DNA of 64,000 nt from positions 248,001-312,000 of the forward strand of contig NZ_JAHDTF010000003.1 in NCBI RefSeq assembly GCF_018531465.1. The letters are read 5' to 3'. The position numbers and the translations under genes were made by a program. The stretch is from Sphaerisporangium fuscum. Its GTDB lineage: Bacteria > Actinomycetota > Actinomycetes > Streptosporangiales > Streptosporangiaceae. The notes under the pieces are model-generated. The model did not search any database, had not been told where the DNA came from, and was given only the letters and a program-made list of their open reading frames with translations. Positions 1 through 8,103 of the stretch are shown piece after piece (positions within the stretch are counted from its first letter, which is position 1; each line of letters starts with the position of its first letter).

Positions 1-480
1 GCCCGCGACCTTGACGCCGAGCGCCGCGAGCTCTCCCATCGCCTTGGTGGCGATCGTGGCGAGTTCGTCGAGCGACCGCGCGGGGGCCGCGCACATCGCG
101 TCGAACGAGACGCGCCAGTCGAGCAGCACGCGGCTCGCCAGGTCCACGGCGAAGGCCGCGATGTAGTCGACGTTGACCTCGAGGCCGAGCGCGGCGACGC
201 GGGCGCCGTCGAGGGCGAGGGCGAGCCCCGGCCGGCCGACCGAGCCGGCGTGCTGCGGGCCGATCTCCTTCACCAGGCCGCGGGCCTGGAGCTCGTTGAC
301 CAGGCTCGTCACGGTGGTCTTGTTCAGGCCGGTCTCCGCCGCCAGCGCCGTACGGGAGCGGGGACCGTGTTCGTCGAGATGCCGGAGGACCAGGGAGAGG
401 TTCGCCCGGCGTACCAGGGCCTGGTCGGCGGGCACACCGCGGGCTCCACCGGGGTATCTGTCGTCGTCTTGCGCCAGCAC
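1..480 (-). CDS. ROK family transcriptional regulator (5' part only)
   Basis: This gene runs leftward off the window, so only the first 160 codons are present. The GTG start at 480-478 follows a strong AAGGAGG (complement of 485-491). Residues 20-75 form a winged helix-turn-helix (NLSLVLRHLDEHGPRSR, then ALAAETGLNKTTVTSLVNEL). The motif GRPGLALALDG then opens the sugar-kinase-like ROK fold, as in NagC/XylR/Mlc repressors. Such proteins bind a sugar or sugar phosphate in the ROK domain and release DNA. It is transcribed away from the sugar-dehydrogenase gene at 817 across an intergenic stretch with an inverted repeat, so it probably controls itself and that gene. Whether the kinase residues are retained cannot be seen because the C-terminus is missing. 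The family call is firm; the ligand is unknown. Confidence 0.9.
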   Translation of the reverse strand, partial: MLAQDDDRYPGGARGVPADQALVRRANLSLVLRHLDEHGPRSRTALAAETGLNKTTVTSLVNELQARGLVKEIGPQHAGSVGRPGLALALDGARVAALGLEVNVDYIAAFAVDLASRVLLDWRVSFDAMCAAPARSLDELATIATKAMGELAALGVKVAG

Positions 481-522
481 CGCGCCTCCTTGCGTGAGGA
501 TGTCGCTGGCTTACGGAGGAAA

Positions 523-550
523 TTTAATTCGCATGACTCGCCGAATCTAA
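523..550. promoter_or_regulatory. imperfect inverted repeat, possible ROK operator
   Basis: TTTAATTCG (523-531) and CGAATCTAA (542-550) form an AT-rich inverted repeat with one mismatch in a very GC-rich background. It lies about 45 bp upstream of the ROK start codon. Position and symmetry suit an autoregulatory operator. Binding is inferred. Confidence 0.4.
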
Positions 551-578
551 CGCCGCGTTCGCGACATGCGGCAAGCGT

Positions 579-590
579 GGGAGCGCTCCC
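579..590. promoter_or_regulatory. LacI/CebR-type palindrome
   Basis: GGGAGCGCTCCC is a perfect 12-bp palindrome. It is preceded by T, so it matches the TGGGAGCGCTCCCA consensus of actinomycete LacI-family sugar repressors (CebR type) at all but the last base. It stands about 225 bp upstream of the dehydrogenase gene. No LacI gene is visible in this window, so any such control would act in trans. Confidence 0.5.
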
Positions 591-594
591 GTCA

Positions 595-614
595 TGATAA
601 CGCTTTGATAACGC
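595..614. repeat. tandem direct repeat TGATAACGC
   Basis: TGATAACGC occurs at 595-603 and again at 606-614, an 11-bp periodicity that places both on the same DNA face. It adjoins the palindrome at 579-590. It could be an activator or repressor half-site pair. A further palindrome, GGGATATCCC, lies at 649-658. Confidence 0.35.
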
Positions 615-816
615 ACTTTTACGTGCCCGAACGCGAGGGGGTGACAGCGGGATATCCCCTGTGTTAGAAACCGGTGAATTCCTTTGCAGCCGGTCCGTAA
701 GAACTGGACAACCGGCTCGAGGGACCGGAGGCGGCACCCTCTGGGCGTAAGGGCAACAGCGCGGCGGCGCGCGCCTTGCCTGACTGAGCTCCTCAAGTCA
801 GGAAGGAAAAGTCCCC

Positions 817-3633
817 ATGTCCCGACGTCCGTGGCTCACGTTGCTGACCACGATGGCGCTGATCACCCCTGGAACCCTGGCGCTCACCGCTCCCGCGGCG
901 AACGCGTCGCCCATCCCGGCCTCCGACTACCAGCAGGTCGCGCTGGCGACCGGGAGCGCGGAGCTCGGGGAGGCGATGTCGCTGGCCGTCCTCCCGAACC
1001 GTTCGGTCGTCCACACCGCCCGCGACGGCACGGTGCGAGTCACCGACGCGGCCGGCACCACCAAGGTGGCCGGCAAGCTCGACGTCTACACCCACGACGA
1101 GGAGGGCCTCCAGGGCGTCGCCGCCGACCCGAACTTCGCCACCAACCGGTACATCTACCTGTACTACTCGCCCCGCCTCGGCACTCCCGACGGCGACGCA
1201 CCGACCAGCGGCACCCAGGCGCAGTTCGACCAGTGGAAGGGGCATCTGAACCTGTCGCGGTTCACGTTGAAGGCCGACGACACCCTCGACCCGGCCAGCG
1301 AGAAGGTCGTGCTGGAGGTGCCCAACGACCGGGGGCAGTGCTGCCACGTCGGCGGCGACATCGACTTCGACGCGGCCGGGAACCTGTACCTGACGACCGG
1401 CGACGACACCAACCCGTTCGAGTCGAACGCCTACTCGCCGCTGGACGAGCGCACCGACCGCAACCCGCAGTTCGACGCGCAGCGCTCCTCGGGCAACACC
1501 AACGACCTGCGCGGCAAGGTGCTGCGCATCAAGCCGCAGCCCGACGGCACCTACACCATCCCCAGCGGCAACCTCTTCCCGCCCGGCACGGCCAGGACCC
1601 GGCCCGAGATCTACGCGATGGGATTCCGCAACCCGTTCCGGATGTCGGTGGACAAGGCCACCGGCATCGTCTACCTGGGTGACTACGGTCCCGACGCCGG
1701 GGTGAGCGACCCCGACCGGGGACCGGGCGGCCAGGTGGAGTTCGACCGGATCACCGCCCCGGGCAACTTCGGCTGGCCCTACTGCACCGGCACGAACACC
1801 ACCGCCGAGACCTACAACCAGTACACCTTCCCGAACGGCCCCTCCGGCGCCAAGTACGACTGCGCCGGCGGCCCGGCCAACAACTCCTTCCGCAACACCG
1901 GCCTGACCAAGCTGCCCCCGGCCAAGCCGAGCTGGATCAGGTACGGCGGTGACTCCGGCTCCCCGCCCGAGTTCGGCTCCGGCTCGGAATCGCCGATGGG
2001 CGGCCCGGTCTACCGCTACGACGCCACCCTCAACTCCCGCGTCAAGTTCCCGCAGTCGCTCGACGGCCGCTACTTCGCCGGCGAGTACGGCAGGCAGTGG
2101 ATCAAGGCGATCGAGGTCAAGGCCGACGGCACCTACGGTGAGATCAGCGCGTTCCCGTGGACCGGCACCCAGGTCATGGACATGGCCTTCGGCCCCGACG
2201 GCGCCCTGTACGTGCTCGACTACGGCACCGGCGGCGACAACCAGGCCCTCTACCGCGTCGAGTACATCGGCGGCGCCAACCGCAACCCCGTCGCCAAGGC
2301 GTCGGCCGACAAGACGTCCGGCCCGGCCCCGCTGGCGGTCACCTTCTCCTCGGCCGGCAGCTCCGACCCCGAGGGCGGCGCGCTGACGTACTCGTGGAAC
2401 TTCGGCGACGGCGGCACCTCCACGGCGGCCGACCCGAGCCACACCTACACGGCCAAGGGCACCTTCACCGCGACCCTCACCGTCAAGGACCCGCAGGGCC
2501 TCACCGGGACGGCCAGTGTCGTGATCACCGCGGGCAACACCGCCCCGGCGGTCTCACTGACCACTCCCGCCGACGGCCGGCTGTTCTCGTTCGGCGACAC
2601 CGTGCCGTTCCAGGTGCGGGTGAGCGACCCCGAGGACGGCACGGTCGACTGCTCGAAGGTCACCGTCACCTACCTGCTGGGACACGACAACCACGAGCAC
2701 CAGATCACCTCCAGGACCGGCTGCTCCGGGTCAATCGCCGTCCCCGCCGACGGTGAGCACGACGCCGCGGCGAACATCTTCGGCGTGTTCGACGCCTCCT
2801 ACACCGACGCGGGCGGGCTCACCTCCCACAGCAAGCGGGTCCTCCAGCCGCGCCACCGGCAGGCCGAGCACTTCGGCGCCCAGCAGGGCGTCCAGACGGC
2901 CGACCACGCCGGGGCCGAGGGCGGCAGGACGGTGGGCTTCACCGACGACGGCGACTGGATCTCCTTCCAGTCCTACCTGCTGTCCAACGCCACGAAGATC
3001 ACCGCGCGGGTCTCGTCCGGCGGGCCGGGCGGCCGGATCGAGGTGCGGGCCGGTTCGGCGACCGGCACGCTGCTCGGTACGGTGAACGTCGCCAACACCG
3101 GCGGCTGGGACACCTTCGTGGACGCCACGGCGAACCTCGGCGGCGCGCCCACCGGCACGACCACGCTCTACCTGGTCTTCCACGGCGTCACCGGCCAGGG
3201 CAACCTGCTCGACCTGGACGCCTTCACCTTCGACACCTCCGGCGGGAGCAGCCAGACGGCCGAGGGCGAGGCGTTCACCTCGCAGTCGGGCGTCCAGCCC
3301 GCCGACCACGCCGGCGCGAGCGGCGGCCGGACGCTGGGCTTCATCAACAACGGCGACTGGGCGGGATACTCCACGGTCGGCACGGCGGGGGCGAAGGGCT
3401 TCAGCGTCCGGGTGTCCTCGGCGGGCTCCGGCGGCACCATCCAGATCCGTTCCGGCTCGGCGACCGGGACGCTGCTGGGCTCGGTGAACGTGCCGGTCAC
3501 CGGGAGCTGGGACACCTTCCAGACCGTCTCGGCCACCCTGACCGGCTCCGCCTCAGGCCCGCTGTTCCTCGTCTTCACCGGCAGCGGCACCGGCTACCTG
3601 TACGACATCGACACCTTCACCATCACGACGTGA
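817..3633 (+). CDS. secreted PQQ-type sugar dehydrogenase with PKD and two CBM6 modules
   Basis: The 938-aa product starts at ATG 817 after GGAAGGAAAAG. A Sec signal peptide (twin Arg-Arg start, hydrophobic core, cleavage near ANA-SPI, about residue 31) exports it. Residues 35-470 form the six-bladed soluble glucose/sorbosone dehydrogenase fold, with repeated blades such as EIYAMGFRNPFR, VYLGDYGPDAG and MAFGPDGALYVLDYG. Residues 488-575 are a PKD domain (WNFGDGGTSTAADPSHTY). Residues 681-808 and 815-938 are two CBM6-like carbohydrate-binding modules. The enzyme probably oxidises a sugar outside the cell with PQQ or a related cofactor while anchored to polysaccharide. It is followed 62 bp later by the ThuA/DUF1080 gene and very likely co-transcribed with it. 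Family members vary in substrate, and the native sugar cannot be read from sequence. Confidence 0.88.
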   Translation: MSRRPWLTLLTTMALITPGTLALTAPAANASPIPASDYQQVALATGSAELGEAMSLAVLPNRSVVHTARDGTVRVTDAAGTTKVAGKLDVYTHDEEGLQGVAADPNFATNRYIYLYYSPRLGTPDGDAPTSGTQAQFDQWKGHLNLSRFTLKADDTLDPASEKVVLEVPNDRGQCCHVGGDIDFDAAGNLYLTTGDDTNPFESNAYSPLDERTDRNPQFDAQRSSGNTNDLRGKVLRIKPQPDGTYTIPSGNLFPPGTARTRPEIYAMGFRNPFRMSVDKATGIVYLGDYGPDAGVSDPDRGPGGQVEFDRITAPGNFGWPYCTGTNTTAETYNQYTFPNGPSGAKYDCAGGPANNSFRNTGLTKLPPAKPSWIRYGGDSGSPPEFGSGSESPMGGPVYRYDATLNSRVKFPQSLDGRYFAGEYGRQWIKAIEVKADGTYGEISAFPWTGTQVMDMAFGPDGALYVLDYGTGGDNQALYRVEYIGGANRNPVAKASADKTSGPAPLAVTFSSAGSSDPEGGALTYSWNFGDGGTSTAADPSHTYTAKGTFTATLTVKDPQGLTGTASVVITAGNTAPAVSLTTPADGRLFSFGDTVPFQVRVSDPEDGTVDCSKVTVTYLLGHDNHEHQITSRTGCSGSIAVPADGEHDAAANIFGVFDASYTDAGGLTSHSKRVLQPRHRQAEHFGAQQGVQTADHAGAEGGRTVGFTDDGDWISFQSYLLSNATKITARVSSGGPGGRIEVRAGSATGTLLGTVNVANTGGWDTFVDATANLGGAPTGTTTLYLVFHGVTGQGNLLDLDAFTFDTSGGSSQTAEGEAFTSQSGVQPADHAGASGGRTLGFINNGDWAGYSTVGTAGAKGFSVRVSSAGSGGTIQIRSGSATGTLLGSVNVPVTGSWDTFQTVSATLTGSASGPLFLVFTGSGTGYLYDIDTFTITT
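3403..3588 (+). repeat. CBM6 repeat copy 1 (partner at 5160-5345)
   Basis: This 186-bp stretch encodes the C-terminal half of the second CBM6 module of the dehydrogenase. It matches 5160-5345 in the next gene with only about seven mismatches by eye (offset 1757). The neighbouring first CBM6 module (2860-3240) is far more diverged. This suggests recent duplication or gene conversion between the two genes. Confidence 0.85.
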
Positions 3634-3695
3634 CGTGCGCCCCGGGCGCGGCCCACGACGGGCCGCGCCGGGCGACGCGACGGAAGGACCCCCCA

Positions 3696-5390
3696 ATGCT
3701 GCGACGTCTGACGCTCGCCACGGTGGCCCTCATGGCCGCCGCCGTCGTCATCCCCGCCACATCCGCCCAGGCCGCCGCCTTCAAGGTGCTCGTGTTCTCC
3801 AAGACCGCCGGCTTCCGGCACGACTCCATCCCCAACGGCGTCCAGGCGATCCGCGACCTGGGCGCCGCAGGCGACTTCGAGGTGACCGCGACCGAGGACG
3901 CCGGCGCGTTCACCCCGGGCAACCTCGCCCAGTACAAGGCGGTGGTGTTCCTCAGCACCACCGGGGACGTGCTGAACGACGGCCAGCAGTCCGCCTTCCA
4001 GTCCTACATCGACGGCGGAGGCGGCTACGTGGGCGTGCACGCCGCCGCCGACACCGAGTACGACTGGCCGTGGTACGGGCAGATGATGGGCGCCTGGTTC
4101 AAGAGCCATCCGGCGATCCAGCAGGCCACCGTGAAGACCGAGGACCGGGCGCACGCCGCCACCGCCCACCTCGGCCCGGCCTGGGTGCGCGGCGACGAGT
4201 GGTACAACTACCGCACCGACCCGCGATCCACCGTCCACGTGCTGCAGAGCATGGACGAGAGCAGCTACAGCGGCGGCGACATGGGGGACCACCCGATCAC
4301 CTGGTGCCACCCGCAGGCCTCCGGCCGGGCGTTCTACACCGGGCTCGGGCACACCCAGGAGTCGTACGCCGACCCCGCCTTCCGGTCGTTGCTGCTCGGC
4401 GGCATCCGCTACGCCGCCGGGGCGGTCAAGGCGGACTGCCGCCCCGAGACCGGCTACACCGCGATCTACAACGGATCCACCACCGGCTGGTCGCAGGCCG
4501 GGCCCGGCTCGTTCACCAACAGCGACGGCACGCTGACCTCGCAGGGCGGGATGGGCCTGCTGTGGTACAGCGCCAAGGAGTACCACTCCTACTCGCTGAA
4601 ACTCGACTGGAAGATGAACGGCGACGACAACTCCGGCGTGTACGTCGGGTTCCCGGCCTCCGGCGACCCGAACTCGGCCGTCCACAACGGTTATGAGATC
4701 CAGATCGACGCCACCGACACCCCGGACAGGACGACCGGCGCCGTCTACGGCTTCAAGGCCCCCGACACCGCGGCGCGGGACGCGGCGCTGAACCCGCCGG
4801 GACAGTGGAACACCTACGAGATCCTCGTCGAGGGGGAGCGGCTGCAGGTGTTCCTCAACGGCGTGAAGATCAACGACTTCACCAACACCGACCCGGCCCG
4901 GTCGCTGCAGCAGGGCTACGTCGGCATCCAGAACCACAGCGGGAGCGACGTGGTGTCGTTCCGCAACATCCGCGTCAAGGAACTGGGCGGCACGCAGCCT
5001 CCGGTGACGACGACGGTCGAGGGCGAGACGTACACCTCGCAGTCGGGCGTCCAGCCGACCGACCACGGCGGCGCGAGCGGCGGCAGGACGGCCGGGTACA
5101 TCAACAACGGCGACTGGGCCGCCTACGCCGGCGTCGACACCACCGGACTCAAGTCGTTCAGCGCCCGCGTGTCCTCGGCCGGCTCCGGCGGCAGCATCCA
5201 GGTCCGTTCCGGCTCGGCGACCGGGACGCTGCTGGGCTCGGTGAACGTGCCGGTGACCGGGAGCTGGGACACCTTCCAGACCGTCTCGGCCACCCTGACC
5301 GGCTCCGCCTCAGGCCCGCTGTACCTCGTCTTCACCGGCAGCGGCGGCAACTACCTGTTCGACGTCGACACCTTCACGGTCACGAGGTGA
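3696..5390 (+). CDS. secreted ThuA-domain / DUF1080 / CBM6 protein
   Basis: The start is set at ATG 3696 (564 aa) because GGAAGGA precedes it and a clean Sec signal peptide follows (MLRRLTLATVALM..., cleavage after SAQA). An upstream in-frame start at 3630 would bury the signal. Residues 25-245 are a ThuA-like flavodoxin/GATase-fold domain (FKVLVFSKTAGFRHDS, VGVHAAADTEYDW). Residues 252-430 are DUF1080, a concanavalin-like fold recently assigned to 3-keto-glycoside hydrolases (YEIQIDATDTPDRTTGAVYG). Residues 437-564 are CBM6. ThuA and DUF1080 proteins commonly accompany secreted sugar dehydrogenases in actinomycetes, where they are thought to act on keto-sugars. The pairing here suggests oxidation of a glycoside followed by cleavage. 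The exact substrate is unknown. Confidence 0.85.
   Translation: MLRRLTLATVALMAAAVVIPATSAQAAAFKVLVFSKTAGFRHDSIPNGVQAIRDLGAAGDFEVTATEDAGAFTPGNLAQYKAVVFLSTTGDVLNDGQQSAFQSYIDGGGGYVGVHAAADTEYDWPWYGQMMGAWFKSHPAIQQATVKTEDRAHAATAHLGPAWVRGDEWYNYRTDPRSTVHVLQSMDESSYSGGDMGDHPITWCHPQASGRAFYTGLGHTQESYADPAFRSLLLGGIRYAAGAVKADCRPETGYTAIYNGSTTGWSQAGPGSFTNSDGTLTSQGGMGLLWYSAKEYHSYSLKLDWKMNGDDNSGVYVGFPASGDPNSAVHNGYEIQIDATDTPDRTTGAVYGFKAPDTAARDAALNPPGQWNTYEILVEGERLQVFLNGVKINDFTNTDPARSLQQGYVGIQNHSGSDVVSFRNIRVKELGGTQPPVTTTVEGETYTSQSGVQPTDHGGASGGRTAGYINNGDWAAYAGVDTTGLKSFSARVSSAGSGGSIQVRSGSATGTLLGSVNVPVTGSWDTFQTVSATLTGSASGPLYLVFTGSGGNYLFDVDTFTVTR
5160..5345 (+). repeat. CBM6 repeat copy 2 (partner at 3403-3588)
   Basis: This is the second copy of the 186-bp near-identical CBM6 coding repeat, in the ThuA/DUF1080 gene. 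The identical core includes the stretch encoding GSATGTLLGSVNVPVTGSWD. Confidence 0.85.
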
Positions 5391-5450
5391 GCCGACGAAT
5401 GGCACCGGCGTGTACGGACCGGAGGTCTGCAGCCGCTTCTCGGTCCCCGG

Positions 5451-5485
5451 CCGCCCGCCGTCCCTGAGCCGGGGACGGCGGGCGG
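5451..5485 (+). terminator. strong hairpin terminator after the sugar-enzyme operon
   Basis: CCGCCCGCCGTCCC (5451-5464) pairs perfectly with GGGACGGCGGGCGG (5472-5485) around a 7-nt loop, 61 bp after the stop of the ThuA gene. There is no T-tract, as is usual for actinomycete terminators. Confidence 0.75.
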
Positions 5486-5963
5486 AGACGAGGGCGGGGC
5501 GCCGCCGCCGAGCAGGGACCACCGGCCCCTTGCCCCGCCCTCGGCCCTCCTCCCCGGAGGCCGCTCAAGAGCATGCTGGAGGCGGATCCGCCGGTCAAAG
5601 CCTTTGCACCCTGACGCAATAAGGCAGCTCACAAGCCTTTCCGTGTCGATGTTGAAGCTGCGTACAGGGGGGGCACAACAGGCCGGCGGCCCGTCGGCCG
5701 AGCGGTCGTATCCAGGCCGGCGCTCCTTTTCGCGCCGGGTGTGTCGGTGCGGTCGCACAGGTGTGGTGTCGGCATCGTTGATCCATCTCCGGTGCCGTCA
5801 CGACGATCTGCGGGTCGAGGCAGAGCCGGCCGCCGCCGGTGTACGCGGCGACCTGCTGGTTCATCCTCTTGAGCAGGTCCGTCGCGACGGGCGGCGGTCA
5901 TTCCGGGAGCCGGCGCACGGAATCCAGCTCAACGCAGGTCTGCTCGGCCTCGGCGAGCTTGAA
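5486..5963. other. no convincing gene; possible decayed small ORF on minus strand
   Basis: About 480 bp with no gene I can support. On the minus strand an open frame ending near 5595 contains a protein-like piece (LLKRMNQQVAAYTGGG, then LCLDPQIVVTAPEMDQR) bounded upstream by a stop at 5898-5900. Its remainder is arginine-rich and low in sense. This may be the remnant of a small regulatory gene next to the ATP-binding protein, but I cannot name it. An 18-bp element at 5591-5608 resembles 671-688. Confidence 0.3.
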
Positions 5964-6317
5964 TCAGACGAGCGTTCCGGACGAGTCCCGCTGGAAGCCC
6001 CATTTGGCCGCGATGCTGTTCACCAGCAGCAGGCCGCGTCCGCTCGTCTCGTCCGCGCCGGGCTCGAGCAGCGTCGGGATCTTCGCCGAGCCGCCGTCCT
6101 CGACGGCGACCAGCACCCGGCCGGGGGCGAAGGCCACCGAGACCAGGAAGTCCAGCTCGACGGCGTGCCGTACGACGTTCCCCGCGAGCTCGCTGGTGAG
6201 AAGGACCGCGTCGTCCCGGCACGGGTGCCCGTCCCCGAGGAGCCCGGCGACGAACGACCGGGCCGACCGCACCTGGGACGCGGCGTTGGGGAAGCGCTGC
6301 GAACACATCGGCGACAT
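5964..6317 (-). CDS. RsbW-like ATP-binding protein (HATPase_c, anti-sigma type)
   Basis: The 117-aa protein starts at ATG 6317 behind GGAGGTGAGG. It is a single GHKL/Bergerat-fold domain: the N box reads ELAGNVVRHA, the G1 box VEDGG and the G2 box SGRGLLLV. It therefore resembles anti-sigma kinases of the RsbW/SpoIIAB family. In actinomycetes these small ATP-binding proteins typically sit beside an XRE-DUF5753 regulator and a DUF397 protein, exactly the arrangement here (divergent at 6582). They are implicated in developmental and secondary-metabolic control, for example through the bldB/abaA-like and WhiJ-like systems. The partner sigma or target is not visible. Confidence 0.85.
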   Translation of the reverse strand: MSPMCSQRFPNAASQVRSARSFVAGLLGDGHPCRDDAVLLTSELAGNVVRHAVELDFLVSVAFAPGRVLVAVEDGGSAKIPTLLEPGADETSGRGLLLVNSIAAKWGFQRDSSGTLV

Positions 6318-6581
6318 CGGCCTCACCTCCGCCGCATCCTCCCCCGCCCCCCCACCGCTCTCCGCCCCCGAACAACACCGTCCGCCCGAACTCCATGTTC
6401 TGACCTCCAGGTCGGCCGCTGGTGACCATTCACCAGCACGCTCCGTGTGCAAGCTGCTACGCACGATGACACTCAATCTGCAAGCCTGCACAGCTTTTGA
6501 GTGAACCTCTTCAACCCTGTGCGATGGACTGATGGCTACGAGTAGCGTCCTGCTATCCGCAGATATGGAGGGTGAGCGATC

Positions 6582-7433
6582 TTGGCGGGCAAGCGCGGTA
6601 TGACCTTGAGGGCGCAGTGGCTGGGGCGTCAGCTGCGAGAACTGCGGGAGGCGGCCGATCTCACGCTTTCGGATGCAGGCAACTACATGCAGCGGGACGG
6701 CGGCACGGTGAGCCGACTGGAGACAGGTCTGTACCCGGCCCGTACTCCTGATGTGAGGGCATTGCTCGATCTATATGGCGTCGCAGACCGCGAACGCCGA
6801 GACGCACTTCTGCGTCTGGCTTCGGAGGTGTGGCAGACCGGCTGGTGGGACGACTATTCGAAGGAGCTCTCCAAGAGCATCGTCGACTACGCCTGGCTGG
6901 AGTCCCGTGCCGCGAAGATCCATTCGTTCGATGCGCTGGTCGTGCCGGGGCTTCTCCAGACGAATGAGTACACCGAGTCGGTGATTCGAGTGGCCGACGC
7001 CGAGCTCTCATCAGAGGAGGTGGCCTCGGGCGTTCGATTCCGGTTGGAGCGACAAAAGATTCTGGACGCCCCGGAACCGCCGCACATCGAAGCCATCCTT
7101 GATGAAGGTCTTCTGCATCGCTGCTCGGCAGACCCTGGCGTCCTCAAAGGACAATTGCAGCACCTGGTAGAGCTCGCTCGGCACCCGAACATCGACATCC
7201 GGGTCCTTTCGTACACGTCCGGGCACATCAGTCCAGAGGGCGCGTTTATGCTCTTCGACATGCCTGACCCGTATCCAGAGGTCGCCTTCGTGGACAGTCC
7301 TGCCGGTGGAATCTACGTTGAAGGTGAGGGCGTTAACCGGCTTACATTGAAATATCGCCGTATTCGTCAGTGTGCGTTGGACGTGGAGCAGTCCCTGAGG
7401 CTCATCCGGACGGTCTCGGACAGGCTTCGCTAG
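6582..7433 (+). CDS. XRE family regulator with DUF5753 domain (WhiJ-like)
   Basis: The TTG start at 6582 is chosen for the GGAGGGTGAGC just upstream. A later ATG at 6600 would also keep the fold. Residues 10-70 form the Cro/CI helix-turn-helix (LGRQLRELREAADLTLSDAG). Residues 90-265 are the DUF5753 domain (FDALVVPGLLQTNEY, then VNRLTLKYRRIRQCAL). The 283-aa length is normal for this actinomycete-specific class. These regulators work with a small DUF397 protein encoded just downstream, here only 21 bp after the stop, and with an ATP-binding protein encoded divergently. The three form a conserved regulatory module. Base composition of this gene is noticeably less GC-rich than its neighbours. 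Confidence 0.9.
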   Translation: MAGKRGMTLRAQWLGRQLRELREAADLTLSDAGNYMQRDGGTVSRLETGLYPARTPDVRALLDLYGVADRERRDALLRLASEVWQTGWWDDYSKELSKSIVDYAWLESRAAKIHSFDALVVPGLLQTNEYTESVIRVADAELSSEEVASGVRFRLERQKILDAPEPPHIEAILDEGLLHRCSADPGVLKGQLQHLVELARHPNIDIRVLSYTSGHISPEGAFMLFDMPDPYPEVAFVDSPAGGIYVEGEGVNRLTLKYRRIRQCALDVEQSLRLIRTVSDRLR

Positions 7434-7454
7434 TCGCGAGTGGAGGCAGAGTCG

Positions 7455-7673
7455 ATGTCGACCTACGAACCACAATCTGAGGTCGCCTGGCACATCAGCA
7501 CTTTCAGTCCTAATGGAGGTGCCAACTGCGTAGAAGCAGGTCCGCTGCTGGACGGGTCGGGGCGGATCGCCGTGCGGCACAGTCGTCATCCTGATGGGCC
7601 GGTGATCATCTACACGCGGGCCGAATGGGACGCCTTCCTCGCTGGCGTTCGTGCGGACGAGTTCGACTTCTAG
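7455..7673 (+). CDS. DUF397 protein, copy 1
   Basis: The 72-aa protein starts at ATG 7455 with GGAGG eight bases before it. An in-frame GTG at 7440 lies upstream of that ribosome-binding site. The DUF397 core is clear: WHISTFSPNGGANCVEAGP, then IAVRHSRHPDGPVIIYTRAEWDAFLAGV. DUF397 proteins are small partners of XRE-DUF5753 regulators and are thought to antagonise or modulate them. The last 125 bp of the gene are part of a 143-bp tandem duplication. Confidence 0.88.
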   Translation: MSTYEPQSEVAWHISTFSPNGGANCVEAGPLLDGSGRIAVRHSRHPDGPVIIYTRAEWDAFLAGVRADEFDF

Positions 7674-7918
7674 GAGCGGCAGTGTCCGCCGTTGAGCCTG
7701 GGCCTCTTGCCGCGTGGCACATCAGCAGCTTTAGTCCGGACGTCGGACCGAATTGTGTCGAGGCGGGTCCCTCATTGGACGGGTCGGGGCGGATCGCCGT
7801 GCGGCACAGTCGTCATCCTGATGGGCCGGTGATCATCTACACGCGAGCCGAATGGGACGCCTTCCTCGCTGGCGTTCGTGCGGACGAGTTCGACTTCTAG
7901 GAGCGGCAGTGTCCGCCG
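7549..7918 (+). repeat. 143-bp tandem duplication within the DUF397 genes
   Basis: Positions 7549-7691 and 7776-7918 are identical except for one base (7619 G, 7846 A), at an offset of 227 bp. Each copy covers the second half of a DUF397 gene, its TAG stop, the AGGAGCGGCAGTG translation-initiation signal and the first codons of the next frame. The copy unit therefore carries a ready-made start site into whatever follows. Confidence 0.95.
7682..7900 (+). CDS. DUF397 protein, copy 2
   Basis: The 72-aa protein starts at GTG 7682, nine bases after the stop of copy 1, with GGAGCGG as ribosome-binding site. The C-terminal 41 residues are identical to copy 1. The N-terminal half differs (VSAVEPGPLAAWHISSF, PDVGPNCVEAGP) but keeps the DUF397 pattern. 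The two paralogues may bind the same XRE partner with different N-terminal faces. This is a recent duplication rather than an ancient pair. Confidence 0.85.
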   Translation: MSAVEPGPLAAWHISSFSPDVGPNCVEAGPSLDGSGRIAVRHSRHPDGPVIIYTRAEWDAFLAGVRADEFDF

Positions 7919-8103
7919 ACCCCTTCCATCCCTGCCACCGCCACGACCCACACCAGGCCCGTCAAGGGCTGGCCCACCTGGCGCGAAAGGTGACCGAGCC
8001 GGTTCGTCCGATCTGGGATGCTGACAGGCATGTTCAGGGACGGTGTGCTGAATGTGGTGGCCGCGGCCGTCGTCGATCGAGGACGCCTGCTCGTCGTGAG
8101 TAA
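7909..8103 (+). other. duplicated start signal opening a short third frame, probably not a gene
   Basis: The second duplication copy ends with the same AGGAGCGGCAGTG signal, which opens a 64-codon frame from GTG 7909 (VSADPFHPCHRHDPHQARQG) that overlaps the Nudix gene in another frame. It has no DUF397 features. It is most likely an accidental by-product of the duplication, but it may be translated because the initiation signal is intact. Confidence 0.35.
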
